64,000 nt of DNA. It comes from an uncultured Pelagibacteraceae bacterium (GTDB lineage: Bacteria > Pseudomonadota > Alphaproteobacteria > Pelagibacterales > Pelagibacteraceae). Position numbers and translations under genes: made by a program. The notes under the pieces were generated by a model. That model searched no databases, was not told where the DNA came from, and saw only the letters and a list, made by a program, of their open reading frames with translations. The stretch covers positions 1 through 64,000 of the forward strand of contig CACOQN010000008.1 of assembly GCA_902629285.1 (NCBI GenBank). Reading direction: 5' to 3'. This document shows, piece after piece, positions 43,773 through 53,361 of this stretch; within the stretch, counting starts at the first letter, position 1; every line of letters begins with the position of its first letter.

Positions 43773-45251
43773 TTATGCTAAAGTTTTTTTAATTGCTTGC
43801 TGCCAACCTTGCAATAAGTGATTTCTTAATTTTTTATCAATTTTTGGCACAAATTCCTTATCTTTTCTCCATGTATTTTTTATATGACTTAATGATTTAA
43901 ATTCTCCTATTTGGTAACCTGCTAACAGAGCGGCTCCAAAAGCAGTTGTTTCTAAAATCTTAGGTCGAAGTACTTTTAAATTAATTATATTTGCCAAAAA
44001 TTGTGAAAACCAATTATTAGTTATCATACCACCATCAATTTTAACTATTCTGGGTTTTAAACCGTCTTTATTCATTGAATAAAATAAGTCATTACTTTGA
44101 TAAGCAACTGACTCTAGTGTTGCTCTAACTAAGGTTTTCCAATCACTATCTCTTGTAAGCCCTGTTATCAACCCTCTTGCATCAGGTCTCCAGTAAGGAG
44201 CCCCTATTCCACTAAAAGCTGGGACAACATAAACTTCATCATTACTTTTTGTTGATTTAGCTATTTTTTCAGTTTCGAAAGCATTGTTTATTAGTTTAAT
44301 TTTATCTCTTAACCATTGCACACCTGCTCCAGCTATAAAAATAGATCCTTCAAGAGCGTACGTGGTCTTATTATTCAATCGATAACAAATTGTGGTTAAT
44401 AACTTATTTTTTGAATTAATTTTTTTTGATCCAGTATTCATTATTATAAAAGCGCCTGTGCCATAAGTAATTTTAGTTGATCCTTTTTCAAAACAAGCTT
44501 GTCCTACAGCTGCAGCTTGTTGATCTCCTAACACAGCAGAAATGGTTATTTCTTTTCCTGTAACTCTCTTATCTGTTTTTCCAAAATTATCTGCAGAATT
44601 TTTTACCTCTGGCAAAATATTCTTTGGAATTTTTAATTTCTGTAAAATTTCATTATCCCATTTATTATTATTAATATTAAATAACATGGTTCTGCTTGCG
44701 TTAGTGGCATCGGTTAAATGCTGTTTACCTTTAGTTAGTTTCCAGATTAAAAAGGTGTCTACTGTACCAAACAATAAATTATTTGTTTTTAATAACTTTT
44801 TTGAAACTTTTACATTATCTAAAATCCATTTTATTTTAGTAGCAGAAAAATAAGGATCTATAAATAACCCTGTTTTTTTTCTAAAAATATTTTCATAATT
44901 TTTATTCTTTAGAGATTTACAATATTCATGGGTTCTTCTATCTTGCCAAACAATTGCATTATAAATAGGTTTTCCAGTTTTTTTATTCCACAAAATTGTA
45001 GTTTCTCGTTGATTTGTAATTCCAATTGTAAGTATATGACCTTTTAAACTTTTAGCTTTTTTGATTACCTGTTTTAACGCTTTAAATGTTGTCGACCAAA
45101 TTTCATCTGGATTGTGTTCTACCCAACCATTTCTTGGAAAGTATTGTTTAAATTCGTATTGAGATATAAATTGAATATTGCCTTTGATATCAAAAAGCAC
45201 TACCCTCGAAGAAGTTGTACCCTGGTCTATCGAGATAATAAATTTTTTCAA
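43773..45251 (-). CDS. glpK: Glycerol kinase
   Basis: 492 residues. ISIDQGTTSSRVVLFD opens the FGGY fold; RDSDWKTLVRATLESVAYQS and DGGMITNNW are the FGGY-family C-terminal motifs. Phosphorylates glycerol. Five bases from gpsA and 4 from tmoW, so all are read together from the transporter operon. Confidence 0.93.
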   Translation of the reverse strand: MKKFIISIDQGTTSSRVVLFDIKGNIQFISQYEFKQYFPRNGWVEHNPDEIWSTTFKALKQVIKKAKSLKGHILTIGITNQRETTILWNKKTGKPIYNAIVWQDRRTHEYCKSLKNKNYENIFRKKTGLFIDPYFSATKIKWILDNVKVSKKLLKTNNLLFGTVDTFLIWKLTKGKQHLTDATNASRTMLFNINNNKWDNEILQKLKIPKNILPEVKNSADNFGKTDKRVTGKEITISAVLGDQQAAAVGQACFEKGSTKITYGTGAFIIMNTGSKKINSKNKLLTTICYRLNNKTTYALEGSIFIAGAGVQWLRDKIKLINNAFETEKIAKSTKSNDEVYVVPAFSGIGAPYWRPDARGLITGLTRDSDWKTLVRATLESVAYQSNDLFYSMNKDGLKPRIVKIDGGMITNNWFSQFLANIINLKVLRPKILETTAFGAALLAGYQIGEFKSLSHIKNTWRKDKEFVPKIDKKLRNHLLQGWQQAIKKTLA

Positions 45252-45255
45252 ATTA

Positions 45256-47409
45256 CTAATCTATGCCAAGATGTTTTTTTCTTTTTCCAACCCAAGTTCT
45301 TATTAAGTTATCAAAAATTAAACCTATAAATGCAACACAGATACCTAAAGTTAAACCGATTCCTGCTCCATTTTTATCTGAAAGTGCTTTTAAGATATAC
45401 TGACCCAGATCCTCTGTTCCAATAAATGCTCCTATTATCACCATGAATAAAGCAAAAACGATTGTTTGATTTAGACCAAGCATCATGTGTGGAAATGCTA
45501 ATGGAAACTCAATTTTTGTTAATCTTTGAAATTTATTTACACCAGACATTGTTGCGGCTTCATGTAAGCCCACAGGAACACTTCTTAAACCCTCAATAGT
45601 GTATCTTGTTGCAGGAATTGTAGCATAAACAATTACTGCAATTAGCACAGAAGTATCTGTAATTCCAAAAAGCATCATTACAGGAATTAAATATACAAAT
45701 GATGGGAATGTTTGAAATATATCACAAACACCCAGCATAAACGCTGCAGATTTCTTATTTTGAAAACATAATGTTCCAACTGTAAATCCTATCAAACATG
45801 AAACTATGACTCCAAAAGTTGCCATATACAAAGTTACCAACGCTCTATCCCACCATGGACTCAATGCAATAAACAAAGTCAAAGCAGCAACAACTAGTGC
45901 AGAGCGAATTCCTCCAATTAAATATCCAGCTCCAACAGCTAATACTAATGTGGCTACTGCTGGCATTCTTAAATATAGGGCTCTCATTGGCTGAAGTACA
46001 TCTACGATTAACCACGTATTGAATGCTTTTATATAAACAAAGAAAGTATCAAAAATCCAATCTACCCCTTTGTTCCAAAAATCTGCTGTTGATATCCCTT
46101 TATTATGTGGAACTTCAAACAAGTAATTAAAGCTTCCTTTAAAAATAAAAGTGCCAATATAGGCTAAAACAATTCCTATTAATACTGATGCAGCAAAAAA
46201 TATTGTATTTTTATTTCTTTGAAAGAATGTGAGATTGCCAAAATAATCAGTTTGTTTATTTGCCCAAGCTAAGGACATCTTATCTAAAAGTATTGCAATT
46301 AAACTAATACACAGCCCTGCTTCTAGTGCTAATCCAATATTAAGTTGGTTCAATGCTAACAATAAATTAAATCCTAAACCTTTTGCACCAATAAATGCGG
46401 ATATTACTGCCATAGAAAAACAGACCATGATAACTTGGTTAACACCAATTAAAATATCTCTTCTAGCAGTAGGAATTAATACTTTTAACATCAATTGCCA
46501 ATTAGTACATCCACTCATTCTACCTGCCTCAATAACTTCTGGTGGTATTGCTCTTAAACCCAATATTGTTAATAATATCATTGGAGGAACAGCAACGACC
46601 ATAGTAATGATCACAGCTGCATGATCACCAACACCAAAAAGAACTAGAGCAGGAACTAATACAGCATATTGCGGCATAGTTTGCATTACTAAGAGAATTG
46701 GGTACAAAGCTTTTTCAACACGTTTGCTTTTATATGCGGCAATACCTAAACCTAAACCAAAAATAAATGATAGAGGTGCAGCAACTAATATAAAGGAAAG
46801 TGTCTGCATTGAAGGTTTCCATTGACCAAATATAGAAATATAAATCATTGTTAAACCAGCAAACAATGCTAGTCCTTTCCCACTTAATTTATAAGATAGT
46901 ATAGCGGCTCCAGCTGCAACAATAGTCCAGGGTAAACCTGGTAACTCTAACCAGGGGTAGGCATCTATAAAATCCCAACTTGTGAATGCAACAATTGTTT
47001 CTAAGCCTCCTAATAAAATCTCCCTAATTAATTCAATTAAAAAGGTCATGAATGCAGTTAAATTTCTGCTTATCTGCAAAAGTAGTGGTCGAGTTTTAAA
47101 TTCTTGAGTGTCTTCATTCCAAAACTCCATTGGCATCCACTCATTCATTAAGAAAAATAAAGAGTCATTTATCCAAATAGGCAACCAACCAAGTAGAGGA
47201 GGTAATCTCCAAAATACATCAAAAGCGTAATACCTAACTTCTTTACCTAGAAAAAAGTAAACACTTTGATTAGGATCTTTAACAAATTCTGCCTGACCTC
47301 TAATAAATTTATAAGTTTCAGGAACTTCAATCGCAAAACACAAAGCAAAAAATACAATTAACAAAAATAGCCATTGAAATAATTTAGGGTATTTTTTTAA
47401 ATACTGCAT
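45256..47409 (-). CDS. tmoW: TMAO ABC transporter permease, two permease domains fused (TmoW-like)
   Basis: 717 residues with two BPD_transp_1 halves, each with an EAA loop: EVIEAGRMSGCTNWQL in the first and GLHEAATMSGVNKFQR in the second. A duplicated permease of this size fits the betaine-type TMAO importer TmoXWV. It would need only the TmoV ATPase. A periplasmic loop between TM segments near the N-terminus (about 70-95) is additional. Choline or betaine uptake is the alternative; the tdm and tmm neighbours favour TMAO. Confidence 0.82.
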   Translation of the reverse strand: MQYLKKYPKLFQWLFLLIVFFALCFAIEVPETYKFIRGQAEFVKDPNQSVYFFLGKEVRYYAFDVFWRLPPLLGWLPIWINDSLFFLMNEWMPMEFWNEDTQEFKTRPLLLQISRNLTAFMTFLIELIREILLGGLETIVAFTSWDFIDAYPWLELPGLPWTIVAAGAAILSYKLSGKGLALFAGLTMIYISIFGQWKPSMQTLSFILVAAPLSFIFGLGLGIAAYKSKRVEKALYPILLVMQTMPQYAVLVPALVLFGVGDHAAVIITMVVAVPPMILLTILGLRAIPPEVIEAGRMSGCTNWQLMLKVLIPTARRDILIGVNQVIMVCFSMAVISAFIGAKGLGFNLLLALNQLNIGLALEAGLCISLIAILLDKMSLAWANKQTDYFGNLTFFQRNKNTIFFAASVLIGIVLAYIGTFIFKGSFNYLFEVPHNKGISTADFWNKGVDWIFDTFFVYIKAFNTWLIVDVLQPMRALYLRMPAVATLVLAVGAGYLIGGIRSALVVAALTLFIALSPWWDRALVTLYMATFGVIVSCLIGFTVGTLCFQNKKSAAFMLGVCDIFQTFPSFVYLIPVMMLFGITDTSVLIAVIVYATIPATRYTIEGLRSVPVGLHEAATMSGVNKFQRLTKIEFPLAFPHMMLGLNQTIVFALFMVIIGAFIGTEDLGQYILKALSDKNGAGIGLTLGICVAFIGLIFDNLIRTWVGKRKKHLGID

Positions 47410-47412
47410 ATT

Positions 47413-48444
47413 TTAACTACCATTTTTTCTTCCTCCAAAAACTGTGTCTATTATTTTTGAAGGTTTAATTGATCCTACAATATTGTTATTTGAGTCAACT
47501 ACTCCTACTAATTTTTCTTGAGTAAGTATTTTTTCGGCAACATTTTCTATAATTTCATCTTTTGATACTTTTAAATCTCCTAAGTTATCTTTGCTTGAGG
47601 CATCCATGACATCCTCAATAATTAAAACCTTCTCTCTCGGTACTTCTTCAGTAAATTTTCGCACATATTCAGTTGCTGGATTTAATACTATGTTGGCTGG
47701 TGTATCTAATTGCTCAATTATACCATCTTTCATAATTGCTATTCGATCAGCTAACTTTAATGCCTCATCAAAATCATGAGTAATGAACATAATAGTTTTT
47801 TGTAATTTTTCTTGAAGTCTTAAAAATTCATCTTGCATTTCTTTTCTGATTAATGGATCTAGTGCAGAAAAAGGTTCGTCCAAAAACCATATATCAGGTT
47901 CTACTGCTAGTGATCTTGCAATACCTACTCTTTGTTGTTGTCCACCTGAAAGCTCTCTTGGAAAATAATTTTCTCTTCCATCAAGTCCAACTAATTTTAC
48001 CATTTCCATTGCTCTATTAATACTATCCTCAGTGTTAGTTCCTTTGATCTGTAATGGAAATGCAATATTTTCAACAACGGTTTTGTGAGGTAGTAAAGCA
48101 AAACTTTGAAACACCATTCCCATTTTGCTTCTCCTAAGTTCTATAAGTTCTTTATTGTTTAATTCTAATAAATCTTGACCCTCAATAAAAATTTTACCAC
48201 CTGTAGCATCCGTTAATCTTGATATACACCTAAGCAATGTTGATTTACCTGAACCAGATAAGCCCATCACTACCAACATTTCACCTTTCGCAACCTCAAA
48301 GGAAGCATTGTTAACTCCTACAATACACCCCTTTTCTTGAAAAGTTTTTGCGTCTACATTGCCGTTAGCTTCTTCAAGCATCTTTTTGGCATTTTGCCCA
48401 AAAATTTTATAAACTGATTCACATTTGATAACTGTTTCAGACAT
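47413..48444 (-). CDS. tmoV: TMAO ABC transporter ATP-binding protein (TmoV-like)
   Basis: 343 residues. Walker A GLSGSGKST (61-69), signature LSGGQQQRVGIA, Walker B IWFLDEPFSALD. A C-terminal CBS-like tail (about 270-340) is like ProV. Only ABC ATPase of the betaine type in the window; it may also serve the orphan permease at 20331-21215 (inference). Three bases from tmoW. Confidence 0.88.
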   Translation of the reverse strand: MSETVIKCESVYKIFGQNAKKMLEEANGNVDAKTFQEKGCIVGVNNASFEVAKGEMLVVMGLSGSGKSTLLRCISRLTDATGGKIFIEGQDLLELNNKELIELRRSKMGMVFQSFALLPHKTVVENIAFPLQIKGTNTEDSINRAMEMVKLVGLDGRENYFPRELSGGQQQRVGIARSLAVEPDIWFLDEPFSALDPLIRKEMQDEFLRLQEKLQKTIMFITHDFDEALKLADRIAIMKDGIIEQLDTPANIVLNPATEYVRKFTEEVPREKVLIIEDVMDASSKDNLGDLKVSKDEIIENVAEKILTQEKLVGVVDSNNNIVGSIKPSKIIDTVFGGRKNGS

Positions 48445-48506
48445 AATTTTTAAAGTTATATTAAATTTAATAAAATTAAAATGTTAATAATTACTCCATT
48501 TCATTG

Positions 48507-49058
48507 TTAAAAATTTTTAATAAAATAAACTCTTGTATCAATTCCTGTGCTTAAAAAACTTAAGGCTTCTCCACTTATAGTGATGCTTTCATTTACTCCT
48601 ACATTATTTCCACTCACTGTAAACCCTGCAAAACATTTACCTTTTTCTTTATCCCACTTTACAAAAGTTTCATCAATTTTGTTTCCATTAATTGTATAAA
48701 GCTCATGTGCTCTAAAATTTAAAAAATTAGCACCCATTATTGCTCTTTGAGGAATTAATTTTGTCGCTTTACATACCTGCTCATATATTTCATCTGTTAA
48801 TTTGTATTGATCAGTTCCATCAAATGCTACTAGTATCCCTGAAGGTAATTTAGATATTAACTCACTAAGTTTTTTTTCTTCAGCTATTCTCTCTTCCTCT
48901 AGCTTCATTCTTTTTACTAAGTCATCACCTTGTCCAAAAATTCCATTTAAAATGCTAAACGATATAATTACGATTAGAGTAATAAATATAAGACCAATAA
49001 ATTGTCTTAAAGAGTCAGGTAAATTTTTTATTTTATTAATATAATTTTCTTTAGACAT
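48507..49058 (-). CDS. Single-pass membrane protein, unknown
   Basis: 183 residues from the ATG at 49058, which overlaps the MORN-gene stop as TAATG; a longer reading from 49085 is rejected. One transmembrane helix (about 17-38), then a charged coiled-coil-like stretch (MKLEEERIAEEKKLSELI) and a beta-rich domain with single cysteines (VCKATK, GKCFAG). Unknown function; topology suggests a periplasmic domain. Confidence 0.65.
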   Translation of the reverse strand: MSKENYINKIKNLPDSLRQFIGLIFITLIVIISFSILNGIFGQGDDLVKRMKLEEERIAEEKKLSELISKLPSGILVAFDGTDQYKLTDEIYEQVCKATKLIPQRAIMGANFLNFRAHELYTINGNKIDETFVKWDKEKGKCFAGFTVSGNNVGVNESITISGEALSFLSTGIDTRVYFIKNF

Positions 49059-49435
49059 TATTCTTGCAACTGACCGTTTTTCCAAATACCCACTTTTTGT
49101 TTTCCATCAGCCCAGGTAAATGTTCCCTGACCATTCATAAAACCGTTCGCCCACTCTCCTTCATAAGTAGAGCCATCAGGAAAAGTTAATGTTCCTATTC
49201 CACTCCAGACACTATTTTTAAATTCCCCTTGATAAATATATCCATTGGGCCAAGTCTCTATACCCTGCCCTTGTTTTTTTGTTGAAACCCATTCTCCTTC
49301 GTAAGTTGTTTTATCCGTATAAACCCACTTGCCATAACCATTGTCACAATTACCTTCTTTGCAACCTGTACTTCTTGCAAATACTGATGAGCAAATTAGA
49401 AAACTTAAAAGAAAAACAAGAATAGATTTTTTCAT
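49058..49435 (-). CDS. Secreted MORN-repeat protein
   Basis: 125 residues. Signal peptide (cleavage near FAR-ST at about 21), then four MORN repeats such as YEGEWVSTKKQGQG, YQGEFKNSVWSGIG and YEGEWANGFMNGQG. MORN repeats form a beta ribbon and often bind lipid or act as spacers. Coupled to the membrane protein gene downstream. Sits between tmoX and tmoV but a terminator separates it from tmoX. Confidence 0.85.
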   Translation of the reverse strand: MKKSILVFLLSFLICSSVFARSTGCKEGNCDNGYGKWVYTDKTTYEGEWVSTKKQGQGIETWPNGYIYQGEFKNSVWSGIGTLTFPDGSTYEGEWANGFMNGQGTFTWADGKQKVGIWKNGQLQE

Positions 49436-49460
49436 AAATATATTTTACACAAAATTACTT

Positions 49461-49491
49461 AAAAAAAAATCCCCCCCAACAATGTTGGGGG
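49461..49491 (-). terminator. Terminator after tmoX (minus strand)
   Basis: Read on the minus strand: stem CCCCCAAC / GTTGGGGG with a 3-base loop, followed by a run of nine T. It lies 26 bases beyond the tmoX stop and should strongly lower expression of the downstream MORN and transporter genes relative to the binding protein. Confidence 0.88.
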
Positions 49492-49516
49492 AGATTTAAA
49501 ATTTTAACTTTTATCC

Positions 49517-50461
49517 TTATTTAGTAAAAGCTTGCCAAACTGACTTGTTGTCAGCTAACCATTTTTTAGCTGCATCTTCGTGAGTCATTTTGTCAACATC
49601 AACTAAGGCTGCCATTGCACCAATTTGACTTGTAGAGAATGACAATTTTTTAAACATAGCCGCTGCATCAGGATGAGTTTTTGGGAAATCCTCATGGACT
49701 GCTTTTTTCAAGTATCCATCAGGAGAGCCACATTTACCATCTCCACCATCTTCTGGTCTGCAACCAGCTGTGTATGGAGGAAAGTCAATAAATGTAAACC
49801 CAGCACCATCAGTAAAGTTAGGTGTCCAGTTAAATATAATTGTTCCTCTTCCCTCTTTTTCAGCTGCTGCTAACTCTGCCCAAAGTGCATCTGCACTTCC
49901 AGCAAATTTAACCCACCAAAGATCGCCTAAACCTAAAGCGTCAACTCTTTGTGGAATTAAGTCTCCATGCCAAGTTTGTGGACCTTCCAACATTCTTCCT
50001 TTTCCATCTGGTGAGTCAGGTGTTGTAAAGTTTTTTGCACAATCTGGATTTTTTAAAGCTGTCCAGTCTGGTAGACCTGGGCATAATCCTTTTTCAGCAA
50101 CCCAGTTTGGATATCCCATATCCTCAAGAGTTCTTGCTTCATGATCTCCGTAATCTAACAAACCACCTTTATCAAGTGCTGTTGTAAACGATTTTCCAAA
50201 AGCAGATTCCCATACCTCGTGAGATATAGTCACATCTCCAATTCTAATTGACTCGTATACTGCTTGTGAGTCAGCATTAACGTATTTTACGTTATTTCCC
50301 ATACTTTCGAAAATACCACCAATTACATAGGCCATTACTATTTGGCTTGACCAGTTGTGAGTTGGTATCACGATGGGCTTTTTGCTATCAGCATTAGAAA
50401 TTCCTGCAAAACTAACAACAGAAATAACTAGAGCAGATAGTAATGATATTATTTTTTTCAT
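49517..50461 (-). CDS. tmoX: TMAO-binding periplasmic protein (TmoX-like)
   Basis: 314 residues. Signal peptide (cleavage near SNA-DS, about 24), then an OpuAC domain starting PIVIPTHNWSSQIVMAYVIG, with many Trp and Tyr for a cation-pi box. Divergent from tdm with a shared 104-base promoter region. Good ribosome site (AGAGGGG) eight bases before ATG. Betaine or choline binding is the alternative to TMAO. Confidence 0.85.
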   Translation of the reverse strand: MKKIISLLSALVISVVSFAGISNADSKKPIVIPTHNWSSQIVMAYVIGGIFESMGNNVKYVNADSQAVYESIRIGDVTISHEVWESAFGKSFTTALDKGGLLDYGDHEARTLEDMGYPNWVAEKGLCPGLPDWTALKNPDCAKNFTTPDSPDGKGRMLEGPQTWHGDLIPQRVDALGLGDLWWVKFAGSADALWAELAAAEKEGRGTIIFNWTPNFTDGAGFTFIDFPPYTAGCRPEDGGDGKCGSPDGYLKKAVHEDFPKTHPDAAAMFKKLSFSTSQIGAMAALVDVDKMTHEDAAKKWLADNKSVWQAFTK

Positions 50462-50478
50462 ATATACCCCTCTATATT

Positions 50479-50492
50479 ATTAATATATTAAT
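50479..50492. promoter_or_regulatory. 14-base perfect palindrome between tmoX and tdm (candidate operator)
   Basis: ATTAATATATTAAT, 17 bases upstream of tmoX ATG and within the tdm promoter region. It is a perfect dyad. Because the region is AT-rich, chance cannot be excluded. A MarR-like gene (52910-53260) nearby could be its ligand (inference). Confidence 0.35.
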
Positions 50493-50565
50493 GATTAAGT
50501 ATGTGCTTATTTAAAGTTATAGTCAACTCGTTTTGATTATATTAAAGTCTCAAAAAATTTAAAAA

Positions 50566-52905
50566 ATGTTGGGCACAAGTAAAGATATCAAATATCCTGG
50601 TTTAAATATTTTACCACCTGGAGTTGAAAGACATGTTGTTAATGGCGGTGGACTAACTGGTTTTCAAGTTTTTCCAGATGATGAAATAGAAATTGTTAAT
50701 AATGAAGGTAATCAAATTTGTGAAATTATTTGTTTTGACAAAAGTGGAAAGTCAGAACTTGGAATTTTTAATCTCAAAGAAAATAGTAAAAAAAATTATA
50801 TTAAAAATATTTTACTTGGAAAAGACGAGTCTATACTTGCAACAAACTATCAATTAAAAAAAAGAAACTTAAATATTTCAGACTCACATGCTGCTATAAT
50901 ATTTGATCCAGATACAAATGCAGGTGAAGTCATTAAATTAAAATCAAAAGATAAATGCTATGCAATATTTGCTTCACCTGGAGATGATATGGATGTTACT
51001 AATCAAAATCCTCCTGGTGAATTAACAATATTTATAAAAAGATCAAAAATTACAAATGATAAAGAGTTAAATGTAATTCCAGATCCTGTATTTGAACCTG
51101 CGCACGAAGAAAATATTTTAAGGCAATCTTGTACATCTTATGAAGTAAAAGAAGGTGACTACATTCAAATCATAAGTCCTACAGGAAGACAATGCTCTGA
51201 CTTTGTAGCATTTGACACAAGAAAATTAGAAAAAGGAATTGAAAAAGGATTAGACTGGCAAACTACAAGAACTTTTATGGGTAATACTTTTCCTGGACCA
51301 GGCCTGTTTTCAAAATTTTATGATACTGATCATGAGCCACTAGTAGAGGTTGTAAGGGATACAGTTGGAAAACATGATACATTCAACCTAGCATGTACCT
51401 CAAAATATTATGAAGATGCGGGTTATTTCGGACATCCAAATTGCTCAGACAACTTAACTGAAAGTATGTCTAAATTTGGAGTGCAAAAACAAAAAGGTTG
51501 GCATGCAATCAATTTATTTTTTAATACCTCTGCAGCAGGTTTAAATTCTGTTATTTCCGATGAGTCTTATTCACGACCAGGGGATTATGTAATGTTTAGA
51601 GCTTTAAAAGATTTAACTATTGGAACAACTGCGTGTCCAAGCGATATTGATCCCTGTAATTCGTGGAATCCTACTGATATTTTTGTTAGAACTTATGACA
51701 AAAAGAAAGAATTTAGTAAATCATTTGCATTTAGAATGAAAGCAGATTCAGAAAAAAAACTTACAAGGAATTCTGGTTTTTATGAAAGAACTTCTAAATT
51801 AACTAGAAATTTTGTTGATGCTAGAGGTTTTTGGCTTCCAAATGATTATACCAAACACGGTTTAGTTAACGAATATAATGCTTGTAGAAATGATGCTGTA
51901 CTTATTGATTTATCGTCATTAAGAAAATTTGAAATTATTGGTCCGGATGCAGAGGAACTTTTAAATTATACTCTTACAAGAAATATTAAAAAACTTTCTG
52001 TTGGACAAGTAGTGTACTCAGCAATGTGTTACGAAAATGGAATGATGTTTGATGATGGAACTCTTTTAAGATTAAGTGAAACAGGTTTTAGATGGATATG
52101 TGGAGACGAATACGGAGGGGAATGGTTAAAGGAAATTGCTAAGAAAAAAAAATTTAATGCTTTTATTAAAAACTCAACAGATCAAATAAGTAATGTCTCT
52201 TTACAAGGTCCTAAAAGTAGAGAAATATTAAAAAAAATTATTTTTACACCACCAACACAGCCTTCAATAGATGAACTGGGTTGGTTTAGATTCACAATTT
52301 GCAGAATTGAAGAGCTTCAAGGCATACCATTAATTGTTTCAAGAACAGGTTATACCGGCGAGTTAGGTTTTGAGATATGGTGTCATCCAAAACATGCACC
52401 AGAGGTTTGGGATAAATTGATGGAAGCAGGTAAAGATGATGGTTTAATACCAGCTGGGTTTGCTGCATTAGATAAGCTTAGAATAGAAGCGGGTTTAATT
52501 CTCTTTGGTGCTGAATTTGATGGGGAACAAGATCCCTTTGAAGCAGGTATAGGTTTTGCAGTTCCATTAAAAACAAAAGAGGAGGATTTTATTGGAAAAG
52601 AGGAATTAATTAAAAGAAAAGCCAATCCCCAAAAGAAATTAGTGGGTCTAGAGCTTGTTGGCAAAGAAATAGCTGGACATGGCGATTGTGTTCATATTGG
52701 AAGATCTCAAATTGGTGTGGTTACGAGTGGATGTCTATCTTCTACTTTAAACAAGAATGTTGCTCTTTGTAGAATAGATGCTCAGTACTCTGAAATTGGT
52801 ACCGAAGTTGAAATTGGCAAAATAGACGGTCATCAAAAAAGAATTAGTGCAAAAGTGGTCGGTTTTCCTTTTTATGATCCAACTAAATCTAGAGTAAGAG
52901 CTTAA
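50566..52905 (+). CDS. tdm: TMAO demethylase, DUF1989-GcvT fusion
   Basis: 779 residues. N-terminal DUF1989 zinc domain (about 1-380), with candidate zinc ligands C277, H290, C293, C357 and C364; C-terminal GcvT domain (about 400-779), including SRTGYTGELGFEIW, that accepts formaldehyde on tetrahydrofolate. This two-domain form is what is known for Tdm, which converts TMAO to dimethylamine and formaldehyde. Divergent from tmoX. The start is followed by GTSKD and lacks a strong ribosome site. Followed after 4 bases by the MarR-like gene. Confidence 0.9.
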   Translation: MLGTSKDIKYPGLNILPPGVERHVVNGGGLTGFQVFPDDEIEIVNNEGNQICEIICFDKSGKSELGIFNLKENSKKNYIKNILLGKDESILATNYQLKKRNLNISDSHAAIIFDPDTNAGEVIKLKSKDKCYAIFASPGDDMDVTNQNPPGELTIFIKRSKITNDKELNVIPDPVFEPAHEENILRQSCTSYEVKEGDYIQIISPTGRQCSDFVAFDTRKLEKGIEKGLDWQTTRTFMGNTFPGPGLFSKFYDTDHEPLVEVVRDTVGKHDTFNLACTSKYYEDAGYFGHPNCSDNLTESMSKFGVQKQKGWHAINLFFNTSAAGLNSVISDESYSRPGDYVMFRALKDLTIGTTACPSDIDPCNSWNPTDIFVRTYDKKKEFSKSFAFRMKADSEKKLTRNSGFYERTSKLTRNFVDARGFWLPNDYTKHGLVNEYNACRNDAVLIDLSSLRKFEIIGPDAEELLNYTLTRNIKKLSVGQVVYSAMCYENGMMFDDGTLLRLSETGFRWICGDEYGGEWLKEIAKKKKFNAFIKNSTDQISNVSLQGPKSREILKKIIFTPPTQPSIDELGWFRFTICRIEELQGIPLIVSRTGYTGELGFEIWCHPKHAPEVWDKLMEAGKDDGLIPAGFAALDKLRIEAGLILFGAEFDGEQDPFEAGIGFAVPLKTKEEDFIGKEELIKRKANPQKKLVGLELVGKEIAGHGDCVHIGRSQIGVVTSGCLSSTLNKNVALCRIDAQYSEIGTEVEIGKIDGHQKRISAKVVGFPFYDPTKSRVRA

Positions 52906-52909
52906 AGAA

Positions 52910-53260
52910 ATGCCAAAAGAAAAGAAAACACTTTTAGATTTTTGGGAGGAACAAATGAGACAATCCCATACAGCAAGTAATTATTTTTTTCGAAAGTCCC
53001 CTTCACATTATCATATGATGCTACTTGTTATGTCAGCTCATAAAGAAAATAAAAAATTATCTGTTGAAGAACTTAAAACAAAATTATTTAAAACTTCTAG
53101 ACCAAAGTCTGCTTTAATAATCACAGAGGCTTGTGAGAAAGGATTCTTTCGCCTAGAAAAAACATCAACAGATCAAAGGATAAAAAATATAATTCCTAGC
53201 GAATCTTTTATTGAAGAATTTAACGAGTATTTAAACACTCTTAAAAACATAAGTTATTAG
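52910..53260 (+). CDS. MarR-like winged-helix regulator
   Basis: 116 residues. The middle reads as a winged helix: SVEELKTKLFKTSRPKSALI (recognition helix region), then EACEKGFFRLEKTSTDQRIKNI, the wing with the TDQR pattern of MarR proteins, then a helical C-terminus. Shorter than typical MarR (140) because the N-terminal dimerisation helix is short. Likely senses a methylamine and controls tdm/tmo genes (inference). Confidence 0.65.
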   Translation: MPKEKKTLLDFWEEQMRQSHTASNYFFRKSPSHYHMMLLVMSAHKENKKLSVEELKTKLFKTSRPKSALIITEACEKGFFRLEKTSTDQRIKNIIPSESFIEEFNEYLNTLKNISY

Positions 53261-53361
53261 CGGTTAATTTAATTAAAATCAAAATATCTAAATAATATAT
53301 ATAAATTTTAGTTCTATAAAAAATTATATTAATTACTAATACCAAAAAATAATGTTTTGTT

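Noticed and set aside
50566-52905. Calling the DUF1989-GcvT protein a urea-carboxylase-associated protein or plain aminomethyltransferase
   Set aside because: The fusion of both domains and the tmoX neighbour match what is known of TMAO demethylase.
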